This document shows, piece by piece, positions 44,843-54,002 of a stretch of 64,000 bases of DNA (its first letter is position 1; every line of letters starts with the position of its first letter). Origin of the DNA: Streptomyces sp. B21-083 (GTDB lineage Bacteria > Actinomycetota > Actinomycetes > Streptomycetales > Streptomycetaceae). A program made the position numbers and the translations under genes. The notes below the pieces were generated by a model. That model was given only the letters and a program-made list of their open reading frames with translations, did not search any database and had not been told where the DNA came from. The DNA is taken from NCBI RefSeq assembly GCF_036898825.1, contig NZ_JARUND010000001.1:2604001-2668000 (forward strand), given 5' to 3'.

Positions 44843-45655
44843 TCAGGCTTTCTGCCTGTTGCGGCGGTTGCCGATGACCATTCCGGTCAGCACGAACAGT
44901 ACGGCGATCAGGAACATGGCCGTACCGATGACATTGATCTGAACGGGCGTTCCACGCTGCGCCGAGCCCCAGACGAACATGGGGAAGGTGACGGTCGAGC
45001 CCGCGTTGAAATTGGTGATGATGAAATCGTCGAAGGAGAGCGCGAAGGCGAGCAGCGCGCCCGCCGCGATCCCGGGAGCCACTATGGGCAGGGTGACGCG
45101 TACGAAGGTCTGCACCGGGCCCGCGTAGAGGTCCCGGGCGGCTTCCTCAAGGCGTGGGTCCATGGACATCACGCGGGCCTTCACGGCGACGACGACGAAG
45201 CTGAGGCAGAACATGATGTGGGCGATCAGGATCGTCCAGAAGCCCAACTGTGCGCCCAGGTTGAGGAACAGGGTGAGCAGTGAGGCCGCCATGACGACCT
45301 CGGGCATCGCCATCGGGAGGAAGATCAGCGAGTTGACGGCGCCCCGCGCGCGGAAGCGGTACCGCACCAGCGCGAAGGCGATCATCGTGCCGAGGACGGT
45401 CGCCCCGATGGTCGCCCAGAAGGCGATCCGCAGGCTGAGCGAGAGCGAGCCGCACATTCCGGCGACCCCGCAGGGATCACGCCAGGCGTCCGTCGAGAAC
45501 TGCTGCCACTCGTAATTGAAGCGGCCCTTCGGTTTATTGAAGGAGAACACCGTGACGACGACGTTCGGCAGCAGCAGATAACCGAGGGTGACAAGTCCCG
45601 CGATGACGACGAAATGGCTTTTGAGCCAGCGCCCGATCGAATTCACGAAGGCCAT
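44843..45655 (-). CDS. potC: Polyamine ABC transporter permease PotC-like
   Basis: A 270-residue inner-membrane permease. The first helix is FVVIAGLVTLGYLLLPNVVV; the EAA loop lies in DPRLEEAARDLYAGPVQTFVRV; FDDFIITNFNAGSTVTFPMFVWG is a block specific for spermidine/putrescine permeases. ATG at 45655 follows the potB stop with no gap. Works with PotB as the channel. Confidence 0.9.
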   Translation of the reverse strand: MAFVNSIGRWLKSHFVVIAGLVTLGYLLLPNVVVTVFSFNKPKGRFNYEWQQFSTDAWRDPCGVAGMCGSLSLSLRIAFWATIGATVLGTMIAFALVRYRFRARGAVNSLIFLPMAMPEVVMAASLLTLFLNLGAQLGFWTILIAHIMFCLSFVVVAVKARVMSMDPRLEEAARDLYAGPVQTFVRVTLPIVAPGIAAGALLAFALSFDDFIITNFNAGSTVTFPMFVWGSAQRGTPVQINVIGTAMFLIAVLFVLTGMVIGNRRNRQKA

Positions 45656-46582
45656 TTAGACCAGGTCCTCCGTTCCGGACTTGCGGATGTAGAGGGTGAC
45701 CATGACGAGGATCGCGGCCATGAGGAGGAAGGAGAGGGCGGCTGCCGTCGGATAGTCGAGGATGCGCAGGAACTGCGTCTGGATGACGTTGCCGATCATG
45801 CGGGTGTCCGTGGAGCCGAGGAGATCGGCGTTGACGTAGTCGCCGCTCGCCGGGATGAAGGTGAGCAGCGTCCCGGAGACCACTCCCGGCATCGACAGCG
45901 GGAAGGTGACCTTGCGGAAGGTCGTGAAGGGCCTGGCGTAGAGGTCGCCGGCCGCTTCGTGCAGCCGTCCGTCGATGCGTTCGAGCGAGGTGTAGAGCGG
46001 CAGGATCATGAACGGCAGGAAGTTGTACGTCAGACCGCACACCACCGCGAGCGGCGTGGCCAGCACCCGGTCGCCGGCCGTGATGCCGAGCCAGCTGGTG
46101 ACGTCCAGGACGTGCAGCGAGTTGAGGGCGCCGACGACCGGGCCGCCGTCCGCGAGGATCGTCTTCCAGGCGAGCGTACGGATCAGGAAGCTGGTGAAGA
46201 ACGGCGCGATGACCAGGATCATGATCAGGTTGCGCCAGCGTCCCGCGCGGAACGCGATCAGATACGCGAGCGGGTATCCCAGCACCAGGCACAGGATCGT
46301 CGCGGCACCGGCGTACAGCACCGAGCGCAGGAACTGCGGCCAGTAGTCGGCCAGCGCGTTCCAGTAGGTCGCGAAGTGCCAGGTGACCTTGTAGCCCTCC
46401 TCCAGGGAGCCCGTCTGCACGGACGTGGAGGCCTGGTAGACCATCGGCAGCGCGAAGAAGACGAACAGCCAGAGCAGGCCGGGCAGGAGCAGCCAGTACG
46501 GCGTCCAGCGGCCTCTTCGGCGCGGGGGCTTCTTCGCCGGTGCGGGCGCCAGAGGTGGCGCGTCGGGGGTCGCGGTGGCCAT
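45656..46582 (-). CDS. potB: Polyamine ABC transporter permease PotB-like
   Basis: A 308-residue permease with a Pro/Lys-rich cytoplasmic start and helix PYWLLLPGLLWLFVFFALPM. The EAA loop is in LERIDGRLHEAAGDLYARPF. The start ATG (46580-46582) shares one base with the potA stop (TGATG), and its stop abuts potC, so potA-potB-potC are translationally coupled. The PSGDYVNADLLGS-like block (PASGDYVNADLLGSTDTRM) is typical of PotB. Confidence 0.9.
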   Translation of the reverse strand: MATATPDAPPLAPAPAKKPPRRRGRWTPYWLLLPGLLWLFVFFALPMVYQASTSVQTGSLEEGYKVTWHFATYWNALADYWPQFLRSVLYAGAATILCLVLGYPLAYLIAFRAGRWRNLIMILVIAPFFTSFLIRTLAWKTILADGGPVVGALNSLHVLDVTSWLGITAGDRVLATPLAVVCGLTYNFLPFMILPLYTSLERIDGRLHEAAGDLYARPFTTFRKVTFPLSMPGVVSGTLLTFIPASGDYVNADLLGSTDTRMIGNVIQTQFLRILDYPTAAALSFLLMAAILVMVTLYIRKSGTEDLV

Positions 46583-47745
46583 CAGACGGCCGCCTCGTCG
46601 TCGACCGTCTCGACGCCCGCGTCTATGTCCTGGTCGGCGTCGAGGCCGAAGGTGTGCGCCGGGTTCCAGTGCAGGACGACGTCCGCGCCGGGGGCGAGCC
46701 GGGCGTCCCGGTCGATGTTCTGGACGTACACCTCGAAGTCGGGACAGACGGGGCTGTCGACGACGTACTGCGTGGAGACGCCGATGAAACTGGTGTCGGC
46801 GATCTTGCCGGTGATGCGGTTGCGGCCGGCCGGGATGTCGCCGGCGTCGTCCGCGTGCGTCAGGGAGATCTTCTCGGGGCGGACCCCGACCAGCACCTTG
46901 CCGCCGGTCCTGGTCGGCGCGGAACAGCGGGCCTCGGGGAGCAGGAGCTTGCCGCCGCCCGCCTTGAGGACGATCTCGTCGCCACTCGTGGTGTCCACCT
47001 CGGCCTCGATGAGGTTGGAGGTGCCGAGGAAGTTCGCGACGAAGGTGGTGTGCGGGTTCTCGTAGAGATCGGCGGGCGAGCCGAGCTGCTCGACCCTGCC
47101 CCCGTTCATCACGGCGACCGTGTCGGCCATCGTCATGGCCTCCTCCTGGTCGTGCGTGACGTGGACGAACGTGATGCCGACCTCGGTCTGGATGCGCTTC
47201 AGCTCCAGCTGCATCTGGCGGCGCAGCTTGAGGTCGAGGGCGCCGAGCGGTTCGTCGAGGAGCAGCACCTTGGGGGTGTTGATCAGCGCGCGGGCCACGG
47301 CGACGCGCTGCTGCTGGCCGCCGGAGAGCTGGTGCGGCTTCTTCCGCGCCTGTTCACCGAGCTGGACAAGCTCCAGCATGTCGTCGACCTGCTTCTTCAC
47401 CGACTTGATGCCGCGCCGGCGCAGACCGAAGGCGACGTTCTCGAAGATGTCGAGGTGCGGGAAGAGGGCGTACGACTGGAAGACGGTGTTCACCGGCCGC
47501 TTGTACGGCGGCAGGTTCGTGACCTCCTGCTCGCCGAGGAAGACGGTCCCGGAGGAAGGTTCCTCCAGACCCGCGATCATCCGCAGCGTCGTGGTCTTCC
47601 CGCAGCCGGAGGCACCGAGCAGGGCGAAGAAGGAGCCCTGCGGGACGGTGAGATCGAGGGGGTGTACGGCGGTGAAGGAGCCGTATCTCTTGCTGATCCC
47701 GGAGAGACGGACGTCGCCGCCGTGATCTGTGCTGGTGCTGGTCAT
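46582..47745 (-). CDS. potA: Polyamine ABC transporter ATP-binding protein PotA-like
   Basis: A 387-residue ATPase powering the importer. Walker A is GASGCGKTTTLRMIAGLE (about 45), Q-loop PVNTVFQSYALFPH, signature LSGGQQQRVAVARALI, Walker B VLLLDEPLGALD and the switch His in VTHDQEEAM; a C-terminal TOBE-type regulatory domain follows (VLVGVRPEKISL). ATG at 47745 has AAGGAC 6 bases upstream and excludes a non-conserved 76-codon upstream extension. It lies 53 bp beyond the potD stop. Confidence 0.93.
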   Translation of the reverse strand: MTSTSTDHGGDVRLSGISKRYGSFTAVHPLDLTVPQGSFFALLGASGCGKTTTLRMIAGLEEPSSGTVFLGEQEVTNLPPYKRPVNTVFQSYALFPHLDIFENVAFGLRRRGIKSVKKQVDDMLELVQLGEQARKKPHQLSGGQQQRVAVARALINTPKVLLLDEPLGALDLKLRRQMQLELKRIQTEVGITFVHVTHDQEEAMTMADTVAVMNGGRVEQLGSPADLYENPHTTFVANFLGTSNLIEAEVDTTSGDEIVLKAGGGKLLLPEARCSAPTRTGGKVLVGVRPEKISLTHADDAGDIPAGRNRITGKIADTSFIGVSTQYVVDSPVCPDFEVYVQNIDRDARLAPGADVVLHWNPAHTFGLDADQDIDAGVETVDDEAAV

Positions 47746-47798
47746 GGTGTGGTCCTTGGGGAGTCGGAGGGGTGTCGCACCGCTGGGGGCAGGCGTGG

Positions 47799-49046
47799 CT
47801 ACGCCCCTGTCAACTTCGCGAACTTCTCCTCGTACGCCGTCTCTTCCTTCTGACTCAGCGACCGGAAGGAGTGGGACTTCGCGGCCATCGCCGCGTCGGG
47901 AATGATCAGCGGGTTGTCCGCCGCGTCCTTGTCGAGCTTCGCGAGATACGGCTTCACCCCGTCGACCGGACACACGTAGTTGATGTAGGCGGCCAGTTCG
48001 GCGGCCGGTTCGGGCTCGTAGTAGTAGTCCATGAGCCGCTCGGCGTTCGTCTTGTGGCGCGCCTTGTTGGGGATCAGCATGTTGTCGCTGGAGGTGATGT
48101 AGCCGCTGTCCGGGATGATGAAGTCGATGTCCGGGCTGTCCGCCTTGAGCTGGACCACGTCACCCGCCCAGGCGACACAGGCCGCGAAGTCGCCCGAGGT
48201 CAGGTCGGCCGTGTAGTCGTTGCCGGAGAAGCGGCGGATCTGGCCCTTGTCGACGGCCTTCTGAAGCCGGGCGACGGCCGCGTCGTAGTCGTCGTCGGTG
48301 AACTTCGCCGGGTCCTTGCCCATGTCGAGCAGGGCCATGCCGATGCTGTCGCGCATCTCGGAGAGGAACCCGACGCGCCCCTTCAGTTTGGGGTTGTCGA
48401 GCATGTCGGAGACCGACTTCACCTCGATACCGTCCAGCGCCTTCTTGTTGTAGGCGATGACGGTCGAGATGCCCTGCCAGGGGTACGAGTAGGCGCGGCC
48501 CGGGTCCCAGTCGGGGCTGCGGAACTGCTGCGACAGGTTCGCGTACGCGTGCGGAAGGTTCGAGGCGTCCAGTTTCTGGACCCAGCCGAGCCGGATCAGC
48601 CGGCCGGCCAGCCAGTCGGTGAGGACGATGATGTCCCGGCCGGTGTCCTGGCCCGCCGCGAGCTGCGGCTTGATCTTGCCGAAGAACTCGACGTTGTCGT
48701 TGATGTCCTCGGTGTACTTGACCTTGATGCCGGTCCGCTCGGTGAACGCGTCGAGCGTGGGATGGTGCTTCTCGCTCTTGTCGACGTCCATGTACTCGGT
48801 CCAGTTGGAGAAGTTGACGGTCTTCTCCTTGGCCGAGTGGTCGTCCGCGGAGACGCCTCCCGCGGTCTTGCCCGCCGCGGGGATGCCGCAGCCGGTCAGC
48901 GCGCCGAGGCCGCCGGCCACCAGGGCGCCGCCCGCGGAGGCGCGCAGCAGGGACCGGCGGGTGAGGGCGGCCCTGCCGTTGCGGAAGCTGCGCCGCATGG
49001 CGGCCACCTGGGCCGGGGAAAGGCGGTCGGGCTCGTACTGCTCCAT
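47799..49046 (-). CDS. potD: Polyamine-binding lipoprotein PotD-like
   Basis: A 415-residue substrate-binding lipoprotein. A long N-terminal cytoplasmic tail precedes a Tat-like leader (LTRRSLLRASAGGALVAG) and lipobox GALTGCG (Cys near 53). Mature motifs NFSNWTEYMD, IIVLTDWLAGRLIRLGW, YPWQGISTVIAYNK and PDSGYITSSDNMLIP match the spermidine/putrescine-binding fold. First transporter gene downstream of the aldehyde dehydrogenase (57-bp gap); all five polyamine genes likely share a promoter near 50.7 kb. Confidence 0.9.
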   Translation of the reverse strand: MEQYEPDRLSPAQVAAMRRSFRNGRAALTRRSLLRASAGGALVAGGLGALTGCGIPAAGKTAGGVSADDHSAKEKTVNFSNWTEYMDVDKSEKHHPTLDAFTERTGIKVKYTEDINDNVEFFGKIKPQLAAGQDTGRDIIVLTDWLAGRLIRLGWVQKLDASNLPHAYANLSQQFRSPDWDPGRAYSYPWQGISTVIAYNKKALDGIEVKSVSDMLDNPKLKGRVGFLSEMRDSIGMALLDMGKDPAKFTDDDYDAAVARLQKAVDKGQIRRFSGNDYTADLTSGDFAACVAWAGDVVQLKADSPDIDFIIPDSGYITSSDNMLIPNKARHKTNAERLMDYYYEPEPAAELAAYINYVCPVDGVKPYLAKLDKDAADNPLIIPDAAMAAKSHSFRSLSQKEETAYEEKFAKLTGA

Positions 49047-49103
49047 GCGCGTGATGCCCTTTCGGGAGGGTGTACGGCCGCTGGTCGGTCGGCCTGTGTC
49101 CGG

Positions 49104-50627
49104 TCAGCGGTCCCCGAAGATCGTGCGGTGCCAGTCCTTGCGGGCAACCGCGGTGTTGTCGAACATGACGTGCTTGATCTGTGTGTACTCCTCGAACGAG
49201 TACACGGACATGTCCTTGCCGAAGCCGGACGCCTTGTACCCGCCGTGGGGCATCTCGCTGATGATCGGAATGTGGTCGTTGACCCACACGCAACCCGCCT
49301 TGATCTCGCGGGTGGCGCGGTTCGCCCGGTAGACGTCCCGGCTCCAGGCGGAGGCGGCGAGACCGTAGGGCGTGTCGTTGGCGAGCGCGATGCCGTCGTC
49401 GTCGCTGTCGAAGGGCAGGACGACGAGCACGGGCCCGAAGATCTCGGACTGGACGATCTCGCTGTCCTGGGCGGCATCGGCGACCAGGGTGGGGCGGTAG
49501 TAGGCGCCGTTCTTCAGCTCCCCCTGGGGAGCCTCGCCGCCGGTCACCACGCGCGCGTAGGCACGCGCCCGCTCGACGAACCCGGCGACCCGGTCGCGCT
49601 GCGCGTGCGAGATGAGCGGCCCGAGATCGGTGCCCGGGGCGAACGGGTCACCGAGCCGGACGGTCTCCATGAGGGCGGCCGTCCTCGCGACGAACTCCTC
49701 GTACAGCGGGCGTTGCACGTACGCGCGCGTGGCGGCCGTGCAGTCCTGCCCGGTGTTGATGAGCGATCCCGCCACAGCGCCGTTGACGGCGGCGTCGAGA
49801 TCGGCGTCGTCGAAGACGACGAAGGGTGCCTTGCCGCCCAGTTCCAGGTGGAGCCGCTTGACGGTGGCGGTCGCGACCTCGGCGACACGCTTGCCGACGG
49901 CGGTGGACCCGGTGAAGGACGTCATGACGACATCGGGATGCCCGACGAGATGCTCACCGGCCTCCCTGCCGGTTCCGGTGACGATGTTGACGACACCGTC
50001 CGGGATCCCTGCCGCGGTGGCTGCCTCGGCGAAGAGGAGCGAGGTCAACGGGGTCAGCTCGGCGGGCTTGAGCACGATCGCGTTGCCGGCCGCGATCGCC
50101 GGGAGGATCTTCCAGGCGGCCATCTGGAGGGGGTAGTTCCAGGGCGCGATGGACCCGACGACTCCGATGGGCTCCCTGCGGACGTACGAGGTGTGGTCAC
50201 CGGAGTACTCCCCGGCCGACTGCCCCTGGAGGTGGCGGGCGGCACCGGCGAAGAAGGCGGTGTTGTCGATCGTCCCCGGGACGTCGAACTCGCGGGTCAG
50301 CTTGAGCGGCTTGCCGCACTGGAGGGACTCGGCACGCGCGAACTCCTCGGCCCGCTCGGCGAGGACGGCGGCGAACCGGTGCAGCGCGTCGGAACGCTCG
50401 CCCGGGGTGGCCCCCGCCCAGCCAGGGAAGGCCGCGCGGGCGGCGGCGACAGCGGCGTCCACGTCGCCGGGACCGGCCAGCTCGTACGTGTAGACCGCGT
50501 CGCCCGTGGCCGGGTCGACGACCCTGTGCGTACGGCCGGAGGTGCCGCGGGTCAGTCGGCCCGCGATGTACTGCGCGCCCGCCGCGAGCCGCTCCTGTGC
50601 CGGGAAGCGATGGCCCGGATTGTGCAT
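49104..50627 (-). CDS. Aldehyde dehydrogenase, probable gamma-aminobutyraldehyde dehydrogenase (PatD/PuuC-like)
   Basis: Oxidises 4-aminobutanal or its gamma-glutamyl form, after the oxidase or aminotransferase step of putrescine breakdown. The 507-residue protein shows the cofactor site APWNYPLQMAAWKILPAI, the base Glu in LELGGKAPFVVFDDADL (about 275), the catalytic Cys in NTGQDCTAATRAYV (about 308) and the end MPHGGYKASGFGKDMSVYS. ATG at 50627 has GGAGAG 6 bases upstream. It is the first gene of the aldehyde dehydrogenase-potD-potA-potB-potC-oxidase series. A near-perfect palindrome lies 92 bp upstream. Confidence 0.88.
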   Translation of the reverse strand: MHNPGHRFPAQERLAAGAQYIAGRLTRGTSGRTHRVVDPATGDAVYTYELAGPGDVDAAVAAARAAFPGWAGATPGERSDALHRFAAVLAERAEEFARAESLQCGKPLKLTREFDVPGTIDNTAFFAGAARHLQGQSAGEYSGDHTSYVRREPIGVVGSIAPWNYPLQMAAWKILPAIAAGNAIVLKPAELTPLTSLLFAEAATAAGIPDGVVNIVTGTGREAGEHLVGHPDVVMTSFTGSTAVGKRVAEVATATVKRLHLELGGKAPFVVFDDADLDAAVNGAVAGSLINTGQDCTAATRAYVQRPLYEEFVARTAALMETVRLGDPFAPGTDLGPLISHAQRDRVAGFVERARAYARVVTGGEAPQGELKNGAYYRPTLVADAAQDSEIVQSEIFGPVLVVLPFDSDDDGIALANDTPYGLAASAWSRDVYRANRATREIKAGCVWVNDHIPIISEMPHGGYKASGFGKDMSVYSFEEYTQIKHVMFDNTAVARKDWHRTIFGDR

Positions 50628-50718
50628 GTCGCTCTCCTCCGTCGCCCTCCCCGGCCTGCGGGGGTCAACGTAGCTCCAGGTCGATCTGAGTGCCGATCCT
50701 GACAGAGGAAGTGGACTC

Positions 50719-50739
50719 CAACAAGGGATTCCGTTGTTG
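50719..50739. promoter_or_regulatory. 21-bp palindromic candidate operator upstream of the polyamine operon
   Basis: CAACAAGGGATTCCGTTGTTG: 18 of 21 positions match its reverse complement, the exceptions being the centre and one symmetric pair. It lies 92 bp upstream of the aldehyde dehydrogenase start. Nearby, ACGAAATCTG at 50757 resembles ACGAAATCCG at 61657 in the Lrp/aldehyde dehydrogenase gap. Confidence 0.5.
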
Positions 50740-50804
50740 CCATTTGGTTACGCGACGAAATCTGTCGACCAGGTGTCCAGCGGGACGGGAAATGAGAGGA
50801 CGCG

Positions 50805-51431
50805 ATGTCAGTGGTGAATGCCAGACTCGCGTGCATGGGGAAACTCACGAGGAGCACCGCCGATACGGGGCAGCCGGGGCAGATCGATTCGCTGGAGGCC
50901 CTGACCAGGGAAGTGCGTGCGGGGACCCGGGTCAAGTACCTGCACTTCTGGGGGCACCGGCCACGCCCGGACGGCCGGGTGGGGCCGAGCTGTCTCAGCC
51001 AGTGGTGGCCGTCCGCGTTCTCGGTGGACGGGGTGGAGTACGCGACGGCCGAGCACTGGATGATGGCCGCGAAGGCCCGCCTGTTCGACGACGCGGAGGC
51101 GGAGCGCCTGGCCGTCACGGCATCGAACCCGGCACTGGCGAAGAAGGCCGGCCGGCTCGTGCGCGGCTTCGACGAGGCCGTGTGGGAGCGCGAGCGCTTC
51201 GGGATCGTGGTCGAGGGCAGCGTCCACAAGTTCGCCGCACACAGTGACCTGCGGGAGTTTCTGCTGGGCACGGGCGAGCGGGTGCTGGTCGAGGCGAGCC
51301 CGGTGGATCGCGTCTGGGGCATCGGCCTGGCCGCGGACGACGAGGCGGCGATGGACCCCGGTCGGTGGCGGGGACCGAACCTGCTGGGGTTCGCCCTGAT
51401 GGCGGCGCGGAAGCGGTTGCGGGCGGGCTAG
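50805..51431 (+). CDS. NADAR (YbiA-like) family protein
   Basis: A 208-residue protein of the NADAR family, N-glycosidases acting on ADP-ribose-type or riboflavin-precursor metabolites. Core motifs are YLHFWGHRP, LSQWWPSAFSVDGVEYATAEHWMMAAKARLF and DRVWGIGLAADD followed by GPNLLGFALM, matching the family's Trp/Glu/Asp active-site pattern. ATG at 50805 has AGAGGA 5 bases upstream; an ATG at 50835 is a possible internal start. Divergent from the polyamine operon. The following gap (51432-51697) shows no gene. Confidence 0.88.
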   Translation: MSVVNARLACMGKLTRSTADTGQPGQIDSLEALTREVRAGTRVKYLHFWGHRPRPDGRVGPSCLSQWWPSAFSVDGVEYATAEHWMMAAKARLFDDAEAERLAVTASNPALAKKAGRLVRGFDEAVWERERFGIVVEGSVHKFAAHSDLREFLLGTGERVLVEASPVDRVWGIGLAADDEAAMDPGRWRGPNLLGFALMAARKRLRAG

Positions 51432-51697
51432 GACCTGCCGTCACGGTCCCGCCGCCCGCCCGAAGAGCGACCCTGGCACCCGCCGCGGCAGCGGCTGATG
51501 TCCGAGTAGGCGCGGGCCATCGGCGTGCCGGGTGCGGGCCCTCGTACTGGTTGTACGTGAGTCTGTGTCCGGTCCGGTGAGTGGGGGCACCTCCTGCCGT
51601 CGAGGTGGCTGCGGGAGGCGGGGTGCGGAATCCGGACCCCGCCGCCTCCCGGACCCCGTCTCCCGGACCGCTCGGAGCTGCCCGAGCGGCCCGCTTG

Positions 51698-52669
51698 TCA
51701 GACCTGCTGGGACAGGACGGTCGAGTAACTGCCGTCGATCTCGTTCGCGGAGCCCTCGTCGCCGAACGCGATGATGAGGGCCCCGAACGCCACGGCGAGG
51801 ACGATGGCGACGGCACCGCAGATGATTCCGGCCAGCGCCTGGCCCGGGTTGGTCGCCTGGCCCCGGCGGGCCCTGCCCCGGGCGATCAGGCCGAAGACCA
51901 CGGCGAGGATGCCCAGGATGATCGCCAACGGCCAGAGGCAGAAGAGGACGGCGGAGGCGATACCGACCACGAGCGAGGCGGTACCCAGGCCGTTCATCGG
52001 CTGGGGCGCCATGGGGGCCCAGCCGTAGCCGGGACCGCCGTACATCGGGGGCGCGGGATACCCGGGGCCCGGGCCGCCGTATCCGGCCTGCTGCGGGTAG
52101 CCGTAGCCCGGTCCGGACGGGTACTGCGGGTAGGCGTACGGGGCCGGTCCGGGACCGCCGGGCGCTATGGGCGGCGGAGGCACCGGGCCGCCCGGCGCGG
52201 CGGGCTGGGCGTAGGAGGCCCCCGGGACCGGCGGCGCGAACGGGTTGTCCTGCGGGGTGCCGGCCGGGTGAGCGCCGGGTGCGGCGAAGGGGCTGGCCCA
52301 GGGCCGGGACGCCTGAGGTGCGGGCGGGGCGTCCGCCGGTGTCGAGGTGACCGTGGGGTGGTTGTGGACGGAGGGAGGTGGTGGGGTGGCCTCGCCGTTG
52401 TTCCAGAACACCGTGCCGCCAGGACCGTCAGGTACGGAACCCGAGCGGGGGGTGTCCTCCGCCGGCGGCGCCCAGGGATCGAACTCGGCTTCGGATCCCG
52501 TCGTACCGCCGGAGCCTGTCCCGGCCGGCGGCTTGTCCAGCGGGACCCGCGCGGGTGTGCCGCTCGCGGGGCTGTCGCTGACGGTTTCGCCGGTCGCCGC
52601 ACCCTCGGAACTCGCCCCCTCCGCAGGAGCGTTCTCCGGTGACTGCGACGGCTGCGCGGCGTCGGACAT
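51698..52669 (-). CDS. DUF4190-type membrane protein with long Pro/Gly-rich N-terminus
   Basis: A 323-residue protein. Residues 1 to about 210 are disordered: acidic/Ser-rich first, then Pro/Gly/Tyr-rich (YPQYPSGPGYGYPQQAGYGG and similar). The C-terminal third has two membrane helices, GLGTASLVVGIASAVLFCLWPLAIILGILAV and LAGIICGAVAIVLAVAFGALII in overlapping blocks, separated by RGRARRGQATNPGQA, the DUF4190 pattern. ATG at 52669 has GAGGGG about 10 bases upstream; ATG at 52702 would add 11 residues. Function unknown; divergent from the adenosine deaminase. Confidence 0.75.
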   Translation of the reverse strand: MSDAAQPSQSPENAPAEGASSEGAATGETVSDSPASGTPARVPLDKPPAGTGSGGTTGSEAEFDPWAPPAEDTPRSGSVPDGPGGTVFWNNGEATPPPPSVHNHPTVTSTPADAPPAPQASRPWASPFAAPGAHPAGTPQDNPFAPPVPGASYAQPAAPGGPVPPPPIAPGGPGPAPYAYPQYPSGPGYGYPQQAGYGGPGPGYPAPPMYGGPGYGWAPMAPQPMNGLGTASLVVGIASAVLFCLWPLAIILGILAVVFGLIARGRARRGQATNPGQALAGIICGAVAIVLAVAFGALIIAFGDEGSANEIDGSYSTVLSQQV

Positions 52670-52904
52670 GCGTGGGGTCCCCTCGTTCGTATGTTCAGTC
52701 ATGCTACGACCCGCCGATCACCGGCGACCGGGCACCTCCGGCCCCCGCCCGGCCCTTCGCCTGCCCTGTCCCGCCCCCGGGCGGAATCCACGGACGCCTG
52801 CCCGCACGCCCGGCCTACGATGATCCCCGAGTCATCGATCAGCCGATCACCCGCGTCCCGCCGACCGTCGCCCGGTCCGGGGCGCCGTTCCCGGGGAGGA
52901 ACCC

Positions 52905-53968
52905 TTGACCGACCACCACCAGCGGGCCGCAGCCGGCGTCCGTGACCCGCACGCCTTCATCGCCGGGCTGCCCAAGGCCGAACTGCACGTCCACCACGTG
53001 GGCTCCGCCTCCCCCGGATCGTCTCGCAGCTGGCCGCCCGCCACCCCGACTCCGCGGTGCCCACCGATCCCGAGGCCCTGGCCGACTTCTTCACGTTCAC
53101 GGACTTCGCCCACTTCATCAAGGTGTACCTGTCCGTCGTGGACCTCATCCGCACACCCGAGGACGTACGGCTGCTGACGTACGAGATCGCCCGCGACATG
53201 GCAAGGCAGCAGGTCAGGTACGCCGAGCTGACCATCACCCCGTTCTCCTCCACCCGCCGCGGCATCGACGCGCGCGCCTTCATGGACGCGATCGAGGACG
53301 CCCGGAAGTCGGCCGAGGCCGAGTTCGGGACCGTACTGCGCTGGTGCTTCGACATCCCGGGCGAGGCCGGGCTCGAATCCGCCGAGGAGACGGTCCGACT
53401 CGCCACCGACGACCGGCTGCGCCCGGAGGGGCTGGTGTCGTTCGGGCTCGGCGGGCCCGAGATCGGCGTACCCAGGCCGCAGTTCAAGCCGTACTTCGAC
53501 CAGGCGATCGCCGCCGGACTGCGGTCGGTGCCGCACGCGGGCGAGACCACAGGGCCGGAGACGGTCTGGGACGCCCTGAACCATCTGCGCGCCGAGCGCA
53601 TCGGACACGGCACGAGTTCCGCGCAGGACCCCGCACTCCTCGCCCACCTCGCCGAGCAGCGCATCGCCCTGGAGGTCTGCCCGACCTCCAACATCGCCAC
53701 GCGCGCGGTCCGTACGCTCGACGAGCACCCCCTCAAGGAGTTCGTGCGGGCCGGCGTCCTCGTCACGATCAACTCCGACGACCCGCCGATGTTCGGCACC
53801 GACCTCAACAGCGAGTACGCGGTCGCCGCCCGGCTGCTCGACCTCGACGAGTGGGGTGTCGCCGACCTCGCCAAGAACGCCGTCGAGGCCTCCTTCCTCG
53901 ACCCGGCGGGCAAGGCCGCGCTGGCCGCCGAGATCGACACGTACACCTCGGCCTGGCTCGCCCCCTGA
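52905..53968 (+). pseudogene. Adenosine deaminase, apparent frameshift near the N-terminus
   Basis: Adenosine/adenine deaminase family, hydrolysing the purine 6-amino group with a zinc ion. TTG at 52905 (GGAGGA upstream) starts a frame containing AFIAGLPKAELHVHHVGSASP with the first zinc ligands HVH. The rest, from about 53016 to 53968, is in another frame: TDFAHFIKVYLSVVDLIRTP, VSFGLGGPE, SVPHAGETTGPETVWDAL, ERIGHGTSS, EVCPTSNIAT and TINSDDPPMFGTDLN. The switch is at a run of five C's (53011-53015); one more C gives ...GSASPRIVSQLAARHPDS.... All catalytic motifs are otherwise intact, so a sequencing indel is at least as likely as a true mutation. Confidence 0.85.
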
Positions 53969-54002
53969 GGAATCACCGTCCCCACCCGCGCACAATGGGC
54001 CC

